This document shows, piece by piece, positions 9,015 through 21,600 of a stretch of DNA of 64,000 nucleotides. The stretch's first letter is position 1, and each line of letters begins with the position of its first letter. The DNA is from Mesotaenium endlicherianum (taxonomy: Eukaryota; Streptophyta; Zygnematophyceae; Zygnematales; Mesotaeniaceae). Below the pieces are notes generated by a model, which saw only the letters and a program-made list of their open reading frames with translations, had not been told where the DNA came from and searched no databases. A program made the translations under genes and the position numbers. The stretch covers positions 475,787 through 539,786 of the forward strand of contig WELA01013856.1 of NCBI GenBank assembly GCA_009602735.1, written 5' to 3'.

Positions 9015-10770
9015 ATGGAAGTAAAGTCTAGATTAGAAGATCTTGCTCAAAAGGCAAGAATCTACAAGCCCAGGATAGTGGTTGACAAGTTCCTGTTGTG
9101 CTTGGATAAGGATACAAATCGAGAAGTCAAGGCCACATCTGTCGACAAAGCGGGGAATTGACTGGTCCATTGACGAGGATGTTGAGATAGCACGCAATGT
9201 CAAAGAAGGTAAAGTCTGGTACAAAGAAGCTTCTAGAACACTTATAAGAAAAGGAAGGAATCCTTTCAAACCAAAAAAGGCCACCAACACTTAATTTTTA
9301 ATTTAAGAAATCGAGTGGGCCTTTTAATGAGTTTGCCAAACAAACCAATATTGCCAACAGCGAAGAAGGCTGTAGAAGGCTGTTGAAATTGTGGAAAGCA
9401 AGGACATCAGAAGAGAGATTCTCCACCAAAAGGGTCACACAGAAGATGAGTGGTGGTCAAAGAACCCACATTTGAAGCCTACATAGGCTAACATTGCCAC
9501 GCGAGAGGCAAATAAAGGTAAAAAGAATGAATAAAACTTTGATTGTTGTAAGAGTAACCGGAAGTATGAGGCTATGAGTGCATAACTTGTTTGGCAAAAT
9601 TCAATTTGCAAAATTGGGTGCGCCAAGAGTGTATTATAATGTTGATTTTGCAGAGAAAACCGTATGCAAAGGCGCAAGGGCAACCAGCCACCCAGAGGGT
9701 AATTGCTGCACTTCCCAACGAGCGAGCAGATCATGATTGTTGGGTTCCACAAAACATTGGAAAGCTTCCAGAAACCTTTTGAATCACCTTGGATGAGGAT
9801 GAGATTGCTCAGATAGGCCAAAACAAGCCTGGTACACGCAAGTCCTTCAATCTTTCGCAAGAAAAGCTCAAAGCACCAGTGGAGAATCGGATGCAACACA
9901 TGCCTTTATTTTCACTAGCTGACTTTGGCTTCACTTTTCCTATAACAATTGATGAAGCTGAGAAAGAGTTGGAGGTAGCTTGAGGAAAGAGTGAACAGCG
10001 TATCGCTACCCACCAATTCCAACAGTGTCAAAGTATAGAACAAGGAGGGGTCTCTAAAGTTCAACACACTATGTTGCTAGACGGTCATTCTGGGCAGAGA
10101 AGGATTTGAAATAAAAGACCTTTTCAATTAAGAATTGTATCAGGACAAGTCACAAAATCTTGCGATATCACGTGTAAACTCAGGGAGACCTGAGGAAGCT
10201 ACGATGATAGTAGAGTGTCACAATGGAGGAGATTTACGATATTCTCTCGTGGATTCAAGCTTTGAATCCCCTGGGCATGGTTATCGACCTAAAAAGGCAA
10301 AAGGTGACCTAACAACAAATTGATGTACAAGCAGCGAGAGAAATTCCGATGAAGATGGTCTGTTGTAGCGAGACGGTTCATCAAGGGCTGGGTGAGGGAA
10401 TCAGCTTAGGCAAGGTACGTGCAAGAAACGTTGCAAAACGAGCACGACAGTCCATTTGAATATGCACAGGCCTCCGATATTGAACCTCAGAAGGGCTGCT
10501 CAACTGGAAGCGGCACACAGTTTATATTTCAGCCCAAAAGAGTTGTTGCCAGTGCCATACCAAGTAACATTGGCATTATACTCGGTGGTGCCAGGAGTGG
10601 CACCACTAATAATTGGCACCAATCAAAAGGGCAACCTGCCTTGAGCAAGAGTGGTTATGTTGGAACTCTTCGCTGGATTATGTGTTGGAAAAATTGCAAT
10701 GATCAACATGGACAACGACGACACAGCATATCGTGCATTTAATACGGTTATGAGTGAGATGTGTTAGATG
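9015..10770 (+). pseudogene. Decayed retroelement remains (possible)
   Basis: A string of short plus-strand frames looks like degenerated coding DNA: a charged segment starting MEVKSRLEDLAQKARIY at 9015; KGHTEDEWWSKNPHLKP at about 9430-9480, which resembles the end of a gag zinc knuckle with its cysteines lost; a mostly open stretch at 9650-9983 broken by a stop; and LELFAGLCVG followed by MDNDDTAYRAF near 10660-10760, which resembles motif I of a C5 cytosine methyltransferase domain. Frames switch and stops are frequent. I infer an old retroelement, possibly of the methyltransferase-bearing kind, but could not recognise RT or integrase, so the call is tentative. Confidence 0.35.
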
Positions 10771-12915
10771 CTCAATATCCATGATTTGGTACCCCTAGAG
10801 GTGGGAATTACCCAACTCTGCGACGGAGACATTACACGTCTACGAGCGCCAGGTGGCGGCTCTGTGTACGCCTGCACGCTTGCTTGGGCTCTACCGCCGC
10901 GGAGGCTGGGCGCTGACCAACTGTCGCAATTCACGGGGAAGAGGGTGCCAGGATGCTTCTGCTCTTCTTCCCTGACCCGCCCGGCTCCTCCCGTACAACT
11001 GTACCCTACCTTATGCTCCACCCCAATCTTACGACCCTATGCTGCTGGCTGCATCTGTTTCATGCTCTGGGGATGTGTGAGGGCTAGCAGCTGGGAACGT
11101 GTGAGACCGGGATACGAGGCGCAGGTCCTGCCCCGCCGCAGCGTGACACGACTTGTGGTCCCTCCCCCTCCCAGTGGGAGGGTGGCAAGTTAGATTTAAG
11201 GTGCTTAGAGGCCCTGTGAAGGCAGGCAGCTTTCGATTGGAAGAAGTGACGGTTCATGGGGTGGTTGGGGAATGGGGTTGCTGCCAGGGCTGAGCCTGAG
11301 GACGGGGGGGCGTGTCCGTGCAGGTATGGCAGTCGGTTGCCGCCCTCTGCCCGTCAGCAGAAGGCACGCACTTATGCAGGAAAGGGTTAGGCACCACCTC
11401 AAGATGGGATTACAAAGCAGGTGGGCTGATGAAGGAGGGCGCGCGCTCCGTGTGGGTGGGTGGGTGGGTGGGAAGAGGTTGCGATGTGCGACTTCGCAGT
11501 CAACCAGGGCATGCCAGGTGGCAGTGGGGGAGGGCGAGCAGCAACATAAGATGTTGCGGCAGGCTGACCATAAGTAGCCCGAGGAGGCGAGTAAAGATGC
11601 TGCCACCTGGCAAGATGTGAAAGGGGAACTTGTGCTACGCTTGGTCTGATTGTCTGTCTGCCGACTGCAGGGGGCTGGGCAAGAGACCGCAAGTGGCTGC
11701 TGCTCCTTCTCCATCTCCAGCCTCGTTGCTTCCCTTGGGGGTCATACCCAGGGTTGTGGCAGGAAAAGCACAGGGATCGTAGGCCTCCCGTGTCGGTCTG
11801 TGTGGCAAACAAGTGGGAAGGAGCAGGGCGGGCTGGGTGGACAGGTGCCACGCGCGTGGAAGGTGCAGTGCAGGTTAGGTTTGTAAGGGGGATGTGATTA
11901 GTGTCTTGCACTGCAATGCACTGGTCTCAGCCAAACAGGTGTGCTGCTCTAGTGGTCATCGCCCCCCCGTTCCCACTGTCTCACCCTGTGGCCTGTCAGG
12001 GAGTTAGTCTGCCAGCCGCATTCCTTTGGCTGCTTCCCACCCGTGCCCTCCTGCAGCAGCTGCTGTCAATCTGCATCTGCCTCAGCCTTCGCCTCCATTA
12101 GGCCCTTCTGTGCCCTGCTGCAGCACGTATACCCAAGGGGGCTTGGCAGGTTCGACATCTGGCAGGGTGTAGGGCAGCTTGCTTGCCTTGCTTGCGGGGG
12201 GGGGTTGGCACTCGCGCTGAGCAGTTGCCGTGCTTTACTTTGTCACATACACGTGTGCAGGGGGCTGGGGGGTGAGAGGCAAACACCTGCTGTTTGCAGT
12301 CAACGGAGTCAACCAAACACCCTGTGGTCAATTGCTCTGTATGCCCCCCCCTCCCCTTCCTTCCCCCCTCTCCTTCCTTCCCCCCTCTGACCTCTCTTTC
12401 AAGTAGGTTGCAAAAGGCACCCAGCATGCCTGTGCCGGTACCAGGGCTTGGGCTTCTGTTGTTTGGGGGAGAGGGGAGGTGTGCGGGGGCGTTGGGTGCT
12501 ACTATGCCACTGTGACGCTGTCTCAGTGGGGTGGAGCAGGTGCTGGCTGAAGCAGTGCAGCGCATGTTTGCAGGGCGGTAACAAATTGCGTCGTGATTCT
12601 TATCCATACAGACCAATCTAGGGTACACATACGTGTGTGCAATCACGTCTCCCACCGCAGCCATGTAGCGGAACCTCGCGGCCCTCCCTCCCTTCCCCCC
12701 TTCCCTCCCTCACTCTTTCTTCCTCTTCCTCACGTGCTTTTAAGAATACGTCCTCTGGGGTGCATCAGAGGGAGCAGCTGCTGAGTCAGCATGGAGGGCC
12801 GTTGCTCTCCACAGTGCCGCACAGTCCGTTGGTCACTCGGCGGTCAATGGCCATGCAAGGCATGGGGGCTCAGGCCGACAGAAATGCGGCACAGCCTACG
12901 CAGCTGGCCAACTGA
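10771..12915 (+). other. GC-rich coding-like region, possible unidentified gene
   Basis: The composition changes sharply to GC-rich at about 10.77 kb, as in the intron-rich genes further right. Several pieces look like plus-strand exons: one around 12106-12170 encoding LLQHVYPRGLGRFDIWQ; one at about 12540-12574 encoding VLAEAVQRMFAGR with a following GGTAAC donor; and a good terminal-exon candidate from about 12744 (after a long pyrimidine tract ending TTTTAAG) reading NTSSGVHQREQLL through to a TGA at 12913-12915. I could not chain them by intron phase nor recognise the protein. Long frames on both strands elsewhere here are compositional. Confidence 0.3.
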
Positions 12916-15604
12916 GCACGGCGAGGCGCGAGAGGACAGAGCACAGGGGGATGAGGGTGTGATAGCTCTGAGAGTTCCGACATCAAGAGAATGCGCAAGA
13001 GTGAGTTGTCAACGTTTCATGTCCAGGAGGCCTCAGGAGTCACGCTCCTACGGCCCCATGCGACGACTAGGCATTAACAGACAGGCACAAACATATCTAA
13101 GTGCCCTGTGAAGTGCACTATGTACTTCTACAAGACTCGGTTCTGTTAGAGATTTTGATTTGAGGAAAATATTGGAATTCTCAAGCCAACCTGGTGCCGT
13201 TTCTCTGACCCTTAGGCGTCACAAGTGGATTTTGGCGAAAATACTCGGTGCTACAAAAATCATGGCTGATTTATTCATCTGTGCACTATTTATGAAATGT
13301 ATACTGCTGAATAAAATCAGATTGTTTCAGAAGCGAACTCACACCTTACACTTGCCTAAAATGTTAAGACAGCTCTGCATCAACATGAACCAATTTGGAC
13401 GATCACACTTGGGCAAGTACTCTAACAAGATGAGCCAATGGACCAGTTACTTCAACAATAATCGTTTTCACATAGTTTCTGTTTCTGTTCTTCTTTGTCA
13501 AATACCACTAAAGAGTATGTAAAAAGCTGATGTGAAGTATTGAAGGAGTGCAGAAGCTTTCAGTTCAAGAGTAACTGGCATATACGGAAAAACATTTTCG
13601 TCGTCAATTATTTGCGCAGTAAAGGTGGGAAGAGAGCTGCATGTGCCTTAATTATCAGCCCATGCAATTTAGCGCGTGCTCGTCATATTTCGCGACTTAG
13701 CTTGAAGGGTCGGTGCCTAGCTCGGATGCACGTCAGTATCACTATATTGACAGAAGCACAATAACATCACGTAGTGACCATGCAGTGACAGCGTTCTAAT
13801 GAGAGTTCTCTTCAGTCAGAATTGGCACCAGCAATTACTTGAATTGTAGCGAAACGTTTTCTTGAGAGATTTTAAGTCACATTAATTCCCCACATGAATG
13901 CCTGTCCTGGAATATCATCCTCCTAGAATCGTAAGTGTTGAATATGGGAACATTGATCGCGGTAGTTGTAATGTAAGCAGCCACGGCTATACATGTAATG
14001 TGGTGAAATTTTCTGAGGGTCATCTGAAGCTGCACACTCTTGGAAGGACAATGTGTCACCTCTGAAACCAAACAAATCTACATTATACTCCACGATGGCT
14101 TCAGCAACCAAACTTCTGAAGGAAGAGTAAGTTAGCTTGTGTCCGGATAAAAACCCACTACATTTATGCTTATGAAAACTTGTTGTCCCTCGTTGCTCGT
14201 AAAAGCAAGTTTGCCGGATACTCCCGGTGCCCTTGGGTTTGTGCCAAAGATCCATCAATTATATCAGCTTGCTAGGCGCCATCACGTTGCGTGTGCAGCA
14301 TGTGCTGGTGTCTAGTTTCAGACTAGACTGTAAAAAGTGATTCCTGTTAGTCTCAAGCAACCGGGACATCTCAAGACCCACTAGATAAAGGGCACAAATT
14401 GAAAAAGTGCACCTCGTTTTGCTCTCCAGATTCGTCAGTAACCTCAGCGGGACAACAATGATGGAGATATCAGCTCTACTAGCTACAGCATCCGTAATCA
14501 ATTCTGACATGCCCCTCTGACACTCTATGTCACATCATACTGCTAATACTTGTGCATCCAAATACTCGGAAGATGGTCTCCACCATCTCTGGAAATAGAA
14601 TCTAACGACTCCAACTGTGGCCTGCTTCACAGCCCCTACATGATGGGCAAGTCCAACTGATATGTATGCTCTCCATCTAGCCACAACATGCCTCAAGAGG
14701 TTAATTACCGTCCATCCAAGTCAATCCATGACTCCGACACCTCTCCCAACAAGGTTGCGTGCAAAGTAAGCTTAGCTTGGCACCACGCTAGACATTAGAG
14801 CTTGACTGGCAGACAAATCACCTCTTTGCACGGGCAAATGACCACCTCGTATCTTGCAACTGGAACACATCCATGTTAGACAGTCTAGGCCTCTCCTGTG
14901 GCTGCCGGGCTTCATGCTGCCCATGCTTGGGGGGGAAGAGACTCTTTTGTCTGCAAAAAGTCCTCTGATAGGTAGGTACATTCGAATCTCTCTGCCGGAT
15001 TACCTCTGCGGAACACCTCTGTCAAAAACGCCAGCGTCACCAGTCATGGGAACATGGTGTATTGATTGCCACCACTACCTGTCTGGCTGCTGCAGCTCCT
15101 CACGGTGCTTCGCCAGCTTGTCGGCCACCTCTGTCAAACAGGTCCCTCTTCTGTGAACCATCCGTCACCCTCCGCCCCCATGCCTCCCCCAAGGAATTAT
15201 TCCCTCGAGAGCTGCAGCTTTTTGCCGGTGCCAGGACCAGTTCAAGATGCTGCATCTATTCGCACTCAATTTAATCACGCCTTCTGAGCCCAAGGCACCC
15301 CTGGAGGCCTTTGTGAAATGTGGACAGGCTAAGTGTGGCGGTTCACTGTCGCTTCCCTCCTCAGCAACCTAATTCAGGGCTCGTGGTGTAGATCAGGATG
15401 GAGGGCTTAAGCGTACCCTCCAGGTCCTCGTTAAAGAGCTGTCTGACTTCCTCTGTAACTTCCTCGCTGCTGTTTGGACTCACATAGAGTAACTCAATTG
15501 CTGAATGTTCAATGTAAGGGCAAAAGTGGGACCTCAGGTCAGGGCTTGGGCCAGGCTTCATGATTGTTTTCAACCGCATACTGACTCCAGTCCACTTTCT
15601 GCAG
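12916..15604. other. No firm gene; upstream region of PIGW
   Basis: 12.95-14.85 kb is AT-rich and probably intergenic. A minus-strand frame at 13923-14510 is open apart from one TAA at about 14259-14261, but resembles nothing I know. From about 14.9 kb composition rises toward the PIGW gene; its first coding exon(s), encoding roughly the first 50 residues, should lie here but were not located. Confidence 0.4.
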
Positions 15605-18600
15605 GGCGGTCCACACAAGGGGGGACGAGAAGCCTTCTCAAAATGCCAGGTGGCACTCTGCCAGAGGCTATTCTTGATCTGGCACTGCTTGTCGCGCCGA
15701 GCGTTGCCCTCACGACGGTAAGTCCTTGGAATACCCCCCTCCCATCACCCCCCCTCCCCGTCCCTCCCCACCCCTTCCCCTCTCTCTCACCTGTCCATGA
15801 CAAGCCTCAGCAGCGCCTCCTGTGTGGTGGTGGAGTTAGCGCAAGGAGGGGGAGGGGAAGGAGAAATATACCCCAGTATATGCGGCTGAATCCTGCTGAC
15901 TTGGCCCTGCCCAGTCAGCAGCCTTAATCATTTTGTCAGGCTTTGGCCTTGCCAGCTGCCGCAGTGGCCCTCCTGCCTAGCAACAGCCCAGCAGCGGCAG
16001 CAGGAGCGTAGGGCTTCTTCCTCAGCCAGGGTTAGCAAATTCTTTGGACTTTCAACGTGGGGCAGGGGTGTTATGGAATGATGTGTCATATTACCCCGCT
16101 TGCAGGTGCTGGCCGACTGGCAGTTTGCCTGCCTGGGCGCCACCTGTCTTGTCATCGCCAGCCTCCTAGTCCTGGCCAGGTACTGCCCCTGCACGCATTC
16201 TCATCCTCTTTTCGCCGCGTTGCTGTCTTGACCGCCGAGCAGCACAGCAATCGTGCCCTAGCCGGCCAGTGAGTTTGCACAGCTATGTGTAACAAATTGG
16301 AATCTGGATGGACGTCCTGAAGTATGTATGTGTATATATACATACGTGCTTGTACATACACACATGCATATGAAGGTACTCTATAATATGTGAATGCATG
16401 TGTACGCATATGGACATATATTTGATATATGTGTTTATAGATGTATATATGTGTATGTAGATGTACATACACATATATATGTATATATATATGTATACAT
16501 GTATACGTAGATGTATATACATACAAATATAAAGTCATAGTCATATCCATATCTGCCTTCTGCACACTGTGGTGCCCTCTTTAGACCGAGCACAACACAC
16601 ATGTAAATTTCGGCTCCACTTAACAATGGAGCAAGGTGCTGCCAGCGGCGTAGCGAGAGCTGCCGCTTCTCTCGGGCTCGTCCTGTTGGCCCTCCGTACT
16701 TAGCCCAGCCCAGCCCAGCCCAGCCCAGCCAGCTGTTTGCTAACGCTTGCCCAACACGGGGTGCTGTCAGCCCCGCCCGCGAGCAGCAAGTTAGCCCTGC
16801 AAGCGCTGCCGTGGCTGCCTGTGCTTGTGTGTCAGTGAGTGACGTCCGTGGCCATGAAGGAGAGGGACAGAGAGTGACAGGAAGCCGGGCTCGCTCAGGG
16901 TGGCAGGTGTGCCGCTGTGGAGTGAGCTGCCCCCTTCTGCTCCTACGCCTCAGCTCGCCGCGAGGCCCCTCCGGGCGCCCTACCTGTCCACCTTCCGCTC
17001 CATGATGGTAACTCTCGCCCCCCGCCGCCTTCTGCTCATCACTTCTTTGTGACACCCCGCTATTTTTGACTTCTTGCTACGGGCTCTTTCAATGAACCGG
17101 GTTCACTTCCTCTTCGGTGTATCATTATGCATGGTTTCTCCTGTTTTTGCAACGCATAAATTGTCCCCTTGTCTTTCAATACTTTGGATGTATGACAGAG
17201 GCTCGTAGATAAAGGTATGCGTGAGGAAAGAAGCAAGTTAGAAATTGTAGCAGTGCATGCAGGCGTAGTGCGCCCGCTTTGCCTGCTGCGCTGCTTGCAA
17301 GGTCCCGTTCGCAGTCCCCTGCTCCTGCTCTGCAAGAACTGCTCTTCCATGCGTTCTAGGCCGTACATCAGCGTGTACGTCTCTCTTGCTGTGTGTGTGT
17401 ATGTGTGTGTGTGTGTGTGCGCGCGCGTGCGTGCGTGCGAACACTTACCAGGCTCTCCTGGCGTGCCAAGTGTTGGCGCTCTTTCGGCCCACCTGGCCAT
17501 CCAGTTGGCAGCGTGATCGGTTCTCGGCCGCTCGAGTGCGCGTGCCAGGCGGCGGCGACGCGGCCGCCGGCGTGACGCAAACTCTGCCGGCGTGCGCGAG
17601 CATCACACCCTGCCTGTTGACTTTTGCGCTGTTCCGGCAGTGACGGTGGGGCTGCGAGGGTGCGCTGCTGCAGATGACGATGACATGCATCAGCATCCTG
17701 GCAGTGGACTTTAAGGCGTTCCCCCGGCGCTTCGCCAAGACGGAGACTTACGGCACCGGCCTGGTCCGTGCGGAAAATCCAACCCCGCAAGCACTCGCTC
17801 CTGTGCTCCCGCTCTTCCGTGCTCCCCTCCCCCTCTCTTTGTCTTCGTGCTCCCACGACCCTGGCCTGGTCCGTGCAGAAGCTGCACATAAGCTCACTCC
17901 GACCGCCCCCTCGCCCTTGTCCTCTCCCTCTCTCTCTATCCGAGCCTTCTTGCTGCCCAAACCGGGAACGGGGAAAGGGGGGTGGGGGAAAGAGGGGAAA
18001 GGAAGAGGGGAAGGGGGCTCAACGGAGAGAGGGAGGAAGGGTGTGGGGTCACATGCTCTGAAAGCTCGTCCCACGCAGGCACCTGTTACTCATCCGTAAG
18101 AGTTGGGGTGAGAAGAATTGGGCAGGAAGTGCATGATTGGGCAGGTGTGTCAGCATGCTATTACAGCTCAAGGGTCAAATCAGAAACGGAATGTGAGGTT
18201 GTCATCAATGGCATTGCCCTACAGTCTACGCCCGCCTGAGTCAAACTTCCCCCTTCCCCCCCCCTGTCTCCTGCCCCCCTGCCCTCCCTTTGCTGCCCTG
18301 TCCCCCTCTCCGCCCCCCCTCCTTGGCTGTCCTCTTCCCCCCCAAAGGAGCCCCAGGTGAACAGTCACATCATGCTTAGTTAACAGCAGTCGCCTGGCCA
18401 CAAGCCATCAGCAGCTCCCGCCACGTGTCGTGTGGAGCTTCATCAGGTGAGCACTGTGTCGGGGCGACGCACAACACAGCATTGGGGGGCTTCTCTGTCG
18501 CAGGCGTGGGGTGTGCTCGCGCGCATGACACTCATAGTATGTGCGCAATCTGCCCCGTTGTCTGTGCACGCTGAACGTGCTGGATGTGCTAAATTGTGCT

Positions 18601-21600
18601 GACATTGTGTGTCGGGACTGTGCAGATGGATGTAGGAGTGGGCTCGTTCGTGCTCGCCAATGGTATTGTCTCCAAGCAGGCCAGGGCTGTGCTTTCCCCC
18701 TCCCCCATGTAAGCTGCCCTGCTAATCTCCCTCCTCCCCCCCCCCTCCCTCCCNTAAACGACTCAAATGACATGGTCTCTCCTTTCCTCCCTCCCTCTCC
18801 CTCTCCCTCCCTGATTCTACGGGAAGACTCTTCTTGCTTTGCAGTACATGCGGGGCACATGCAGCACAGCTACACCGGGCAGGCCTGGCCTCATCGGCTA
18901 CCTGGTTCCTCTGAGGGCAAGTGCCAGTAGCACGTGGCAGTGGGCGCTAGCGGGAGAGGCGGTTGTGAATGAGACATCCAGAGGGTGCTCTGTGGCAGGT
19001 CTCTGGGGGGGCCTTGTGCTGACAGCTGGCAGCGTGAGAGCCCGCAAGCTGTTGAGCTATCCGCCTCCAACTGGGCACTGACAGACGGCAGCATGAGAGA
19101 GAGGGGAAGGGTATGATGAGGGTGGGGCGGTGGTAAGGAGGACTATCAGATGAGGCGGGATGTCTAGAGGTAACCAACGGCATTGCAGGGCGTGCTGCTG
19201 CCCGGTGGGTCTGACCGGGCAGGGCCTCAGCGGCACGAGGAGGAGGAGGAGGAGGAGGAGGAGGAGGAGGAAGGGGGGCGTTGCAATCTGTTGCGCCCCT
19301 TTTGGCCCTCGGCTTCTGCCGCCTCCTGCTGGTCAAGGGCTCCGGCTACCAGGTGCCGGCGCACGCACGCGTACCCCTGCCTGCCTGCCTCCTTTCTGTT
19401 GCTGCCAGACGCTCTCTCCCTCTCTTGGTTTCTCTCTTTCTCCCTCTCTCACTTGCTTGTCCTTGTTGCGCAGCTTGTTGCCGTGCTGCGCCTGTCCCTT
19501 GGCAGCAAATGCCGAAGTAGCGCAGCATGTGCCGCAAGTGCTGGTGCACTGCACGACGGGGTTGGCCGAGCAGCGGGGCAGGGCTGCTCCACCTCGAGCC
19601 CCAAAATCTTTCCCTGTCTTATAGCTCTAGAAAAAAAACAAAAACAAAACAAAAAGAGAGTCGACAAATAAGTCACAACGAAACAAGAAACACAGTGTTC
19701 GTGATCTGACCCCAGCAGCCCCACGTTGCACACCGTGGTGACCGGGGTAGGGCGTTCGGGGGGGTGCAGGAGCACGTGGGGGAGTACGGGGTGCACTGGA
19801 ACTTCTTCTTCACGCTGGCCGCGGTGGCGCTGCTCACGCACGCCGTCCGCATCCCCGCCCGCATGAGTGGCCTCGTGGGCCTTGCCTGCCTCACAGGTGT
19901 CGCCCTGTGCTGCTCCGTCCTGGTCCCTGGCATGTGCGTCCCCAATGTTGCCGTCCCTATGTCTACTTGTGCTGCTAGTAGTATATGAGTGACAGCAATG
20001 GCGGAAGATTGGTAGCAGGGCTAGTCCTGGAGCTGTGACCGCTGCCAGGTGTTGCGCATGCAGGAGGGACAATCTGTAGGGGCTGATCTTCTTCGACTTG
20101 AGCTCGCTCCCTGTCCCCTCTCAACCTCCTTAGTCCCCCTTCTTCCACCCCACTACAAACGGGGGTGGGTGGCAAGGGGGGGGCTTGCTCTCTTATGAAG
20201 GATGCGTTTGCTAGTTCTCTGGTTTCCTATCAGGCAGGAGGGCACGGCTGGTGCCCATCTGTGCGTCTCCTCCTTTCTCTCTCTCTCCCGCTCTCTTTCT
20301 CTTTCTCTCTCTCCCCCTCCCTAACTCATGCTCCCTTCCTCTCTTTCACTTTCTTTGACATTCTCCCTCTCTCACTCTCTGTTTGCTGAGGGCGTGAGCT
20401 GACATGTGTGAGGCACTTGGCTGCTCTGGACCCGCGGGGCAGCATACCAGGTGGCGCTGTCCAGCACGAGCTTGAGCGCCTACTTGACTTCAGACGAGAG
20501 GGGCCCTGATCTTCTCAGTTTCAACAAAGAGGGCGCCGTCAGCGTTGCAGGTCTTTGCAGCTTCGCCATCAGCTGCCCTTGTTGTTATGTTGCCATGTAC
20601 CACTCGCTTTGTTAGGCAGCAAAAGCTGCACAACACCAACTGCTGTTCAAGTGCAGCAGTCACATCAGCAGCAGCAGCAGCAGCGCCAGCACTGCAGTGG
20701 CGGCAGCGTGAGAGCTATTGCGACGAGGCGGCCACCCTTGGCGTGCCCAAGAGAGCCCGTGATGCAGGCAGCTGGTGTGGAGCGTGGGCTGGTGGAAGGG
20801 CGGTGCAGCAACAGCGCACGAGAGGTTGCTACTCATGAATTTACTTGTGTGTGCAGTCGCAGCAGCGCACGTACGACGAGCTCCTCAGAATGCTTGGGAA
20901 TCCTTCTGTAATGGTTTCAGGCTCACCCCTGGAGGTTGGGGGGCTGGCTGGGGGGCCGCAGGCGGGGGTAAAGGGGAGGGGAATTATGCCAAATTGCTTG
21001 CAAGCATGGGACAAAGCCGCCCGCCCACTTGCACAAGACATTGTGCCGAGCGCGCGCACACAAGCGAGAGGATATCGAGCGTGCTTGCAGGGGAGCAAGG
21101 GGGCATTGCCCCGCTCCTTGGGGGGGCCATGGACTCGTCGCGCATGCCCCCCACACAGCTTTGCAGGAGGAGCTGGCCTTGTGCTGGCTCGTGTGCATGC
21201 TTGAGTACGCGTGTACTGCAAGCTCCACAGGCCCAGAGCGGGAAATCGCGTCTGGTCATGCGTGCGCATATACCAGCTTCAGGGTCAGAGGCGTAACAGA
21301 GCCACCTCTTGAATTTCCTGCGCATGTGCATGTGCGTGTTCGTGGTTGCACAGGCTACTGGGCGCTGTATCTGATGAGCGTGCAGCTGGGGCGCTTGCTC
21401 CTGGCCCCCACCGCCGGTGAGAGAGCACACCCTCCCTTCCCCCTCGCCTCTAGCTACTTGTTCCTCCCCCCCACCATCCCAACCCTACGCGTGTACAGCG
21501 ACTTTGGAGAGAGGACCCGCACAACTATATCTATAGACGTAAGAACCTGTCCTCATTAAAACCTTGGATGCGAGGACGTGGACAACCAGAATCGTGGATC

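Noticed and set aside
11205-12664. Several long minus-strand frames
   Set aside because: High GC leaves all frames open; no conserved motif, and adjacent frames are equally open.
15365-15410. AGCAACCTAATTCAGGGC as the PIGW N-terminal exon (SNL.GS)
   Set aside because: The frame meets a stop after a dozen codons and lacks a usable donor.
15361-15618. Minus-strand 85-codon frame with protein-like composition
   Set aside because: It overlaps a secure PIGW exon on the other strand, and no partner exons were found.
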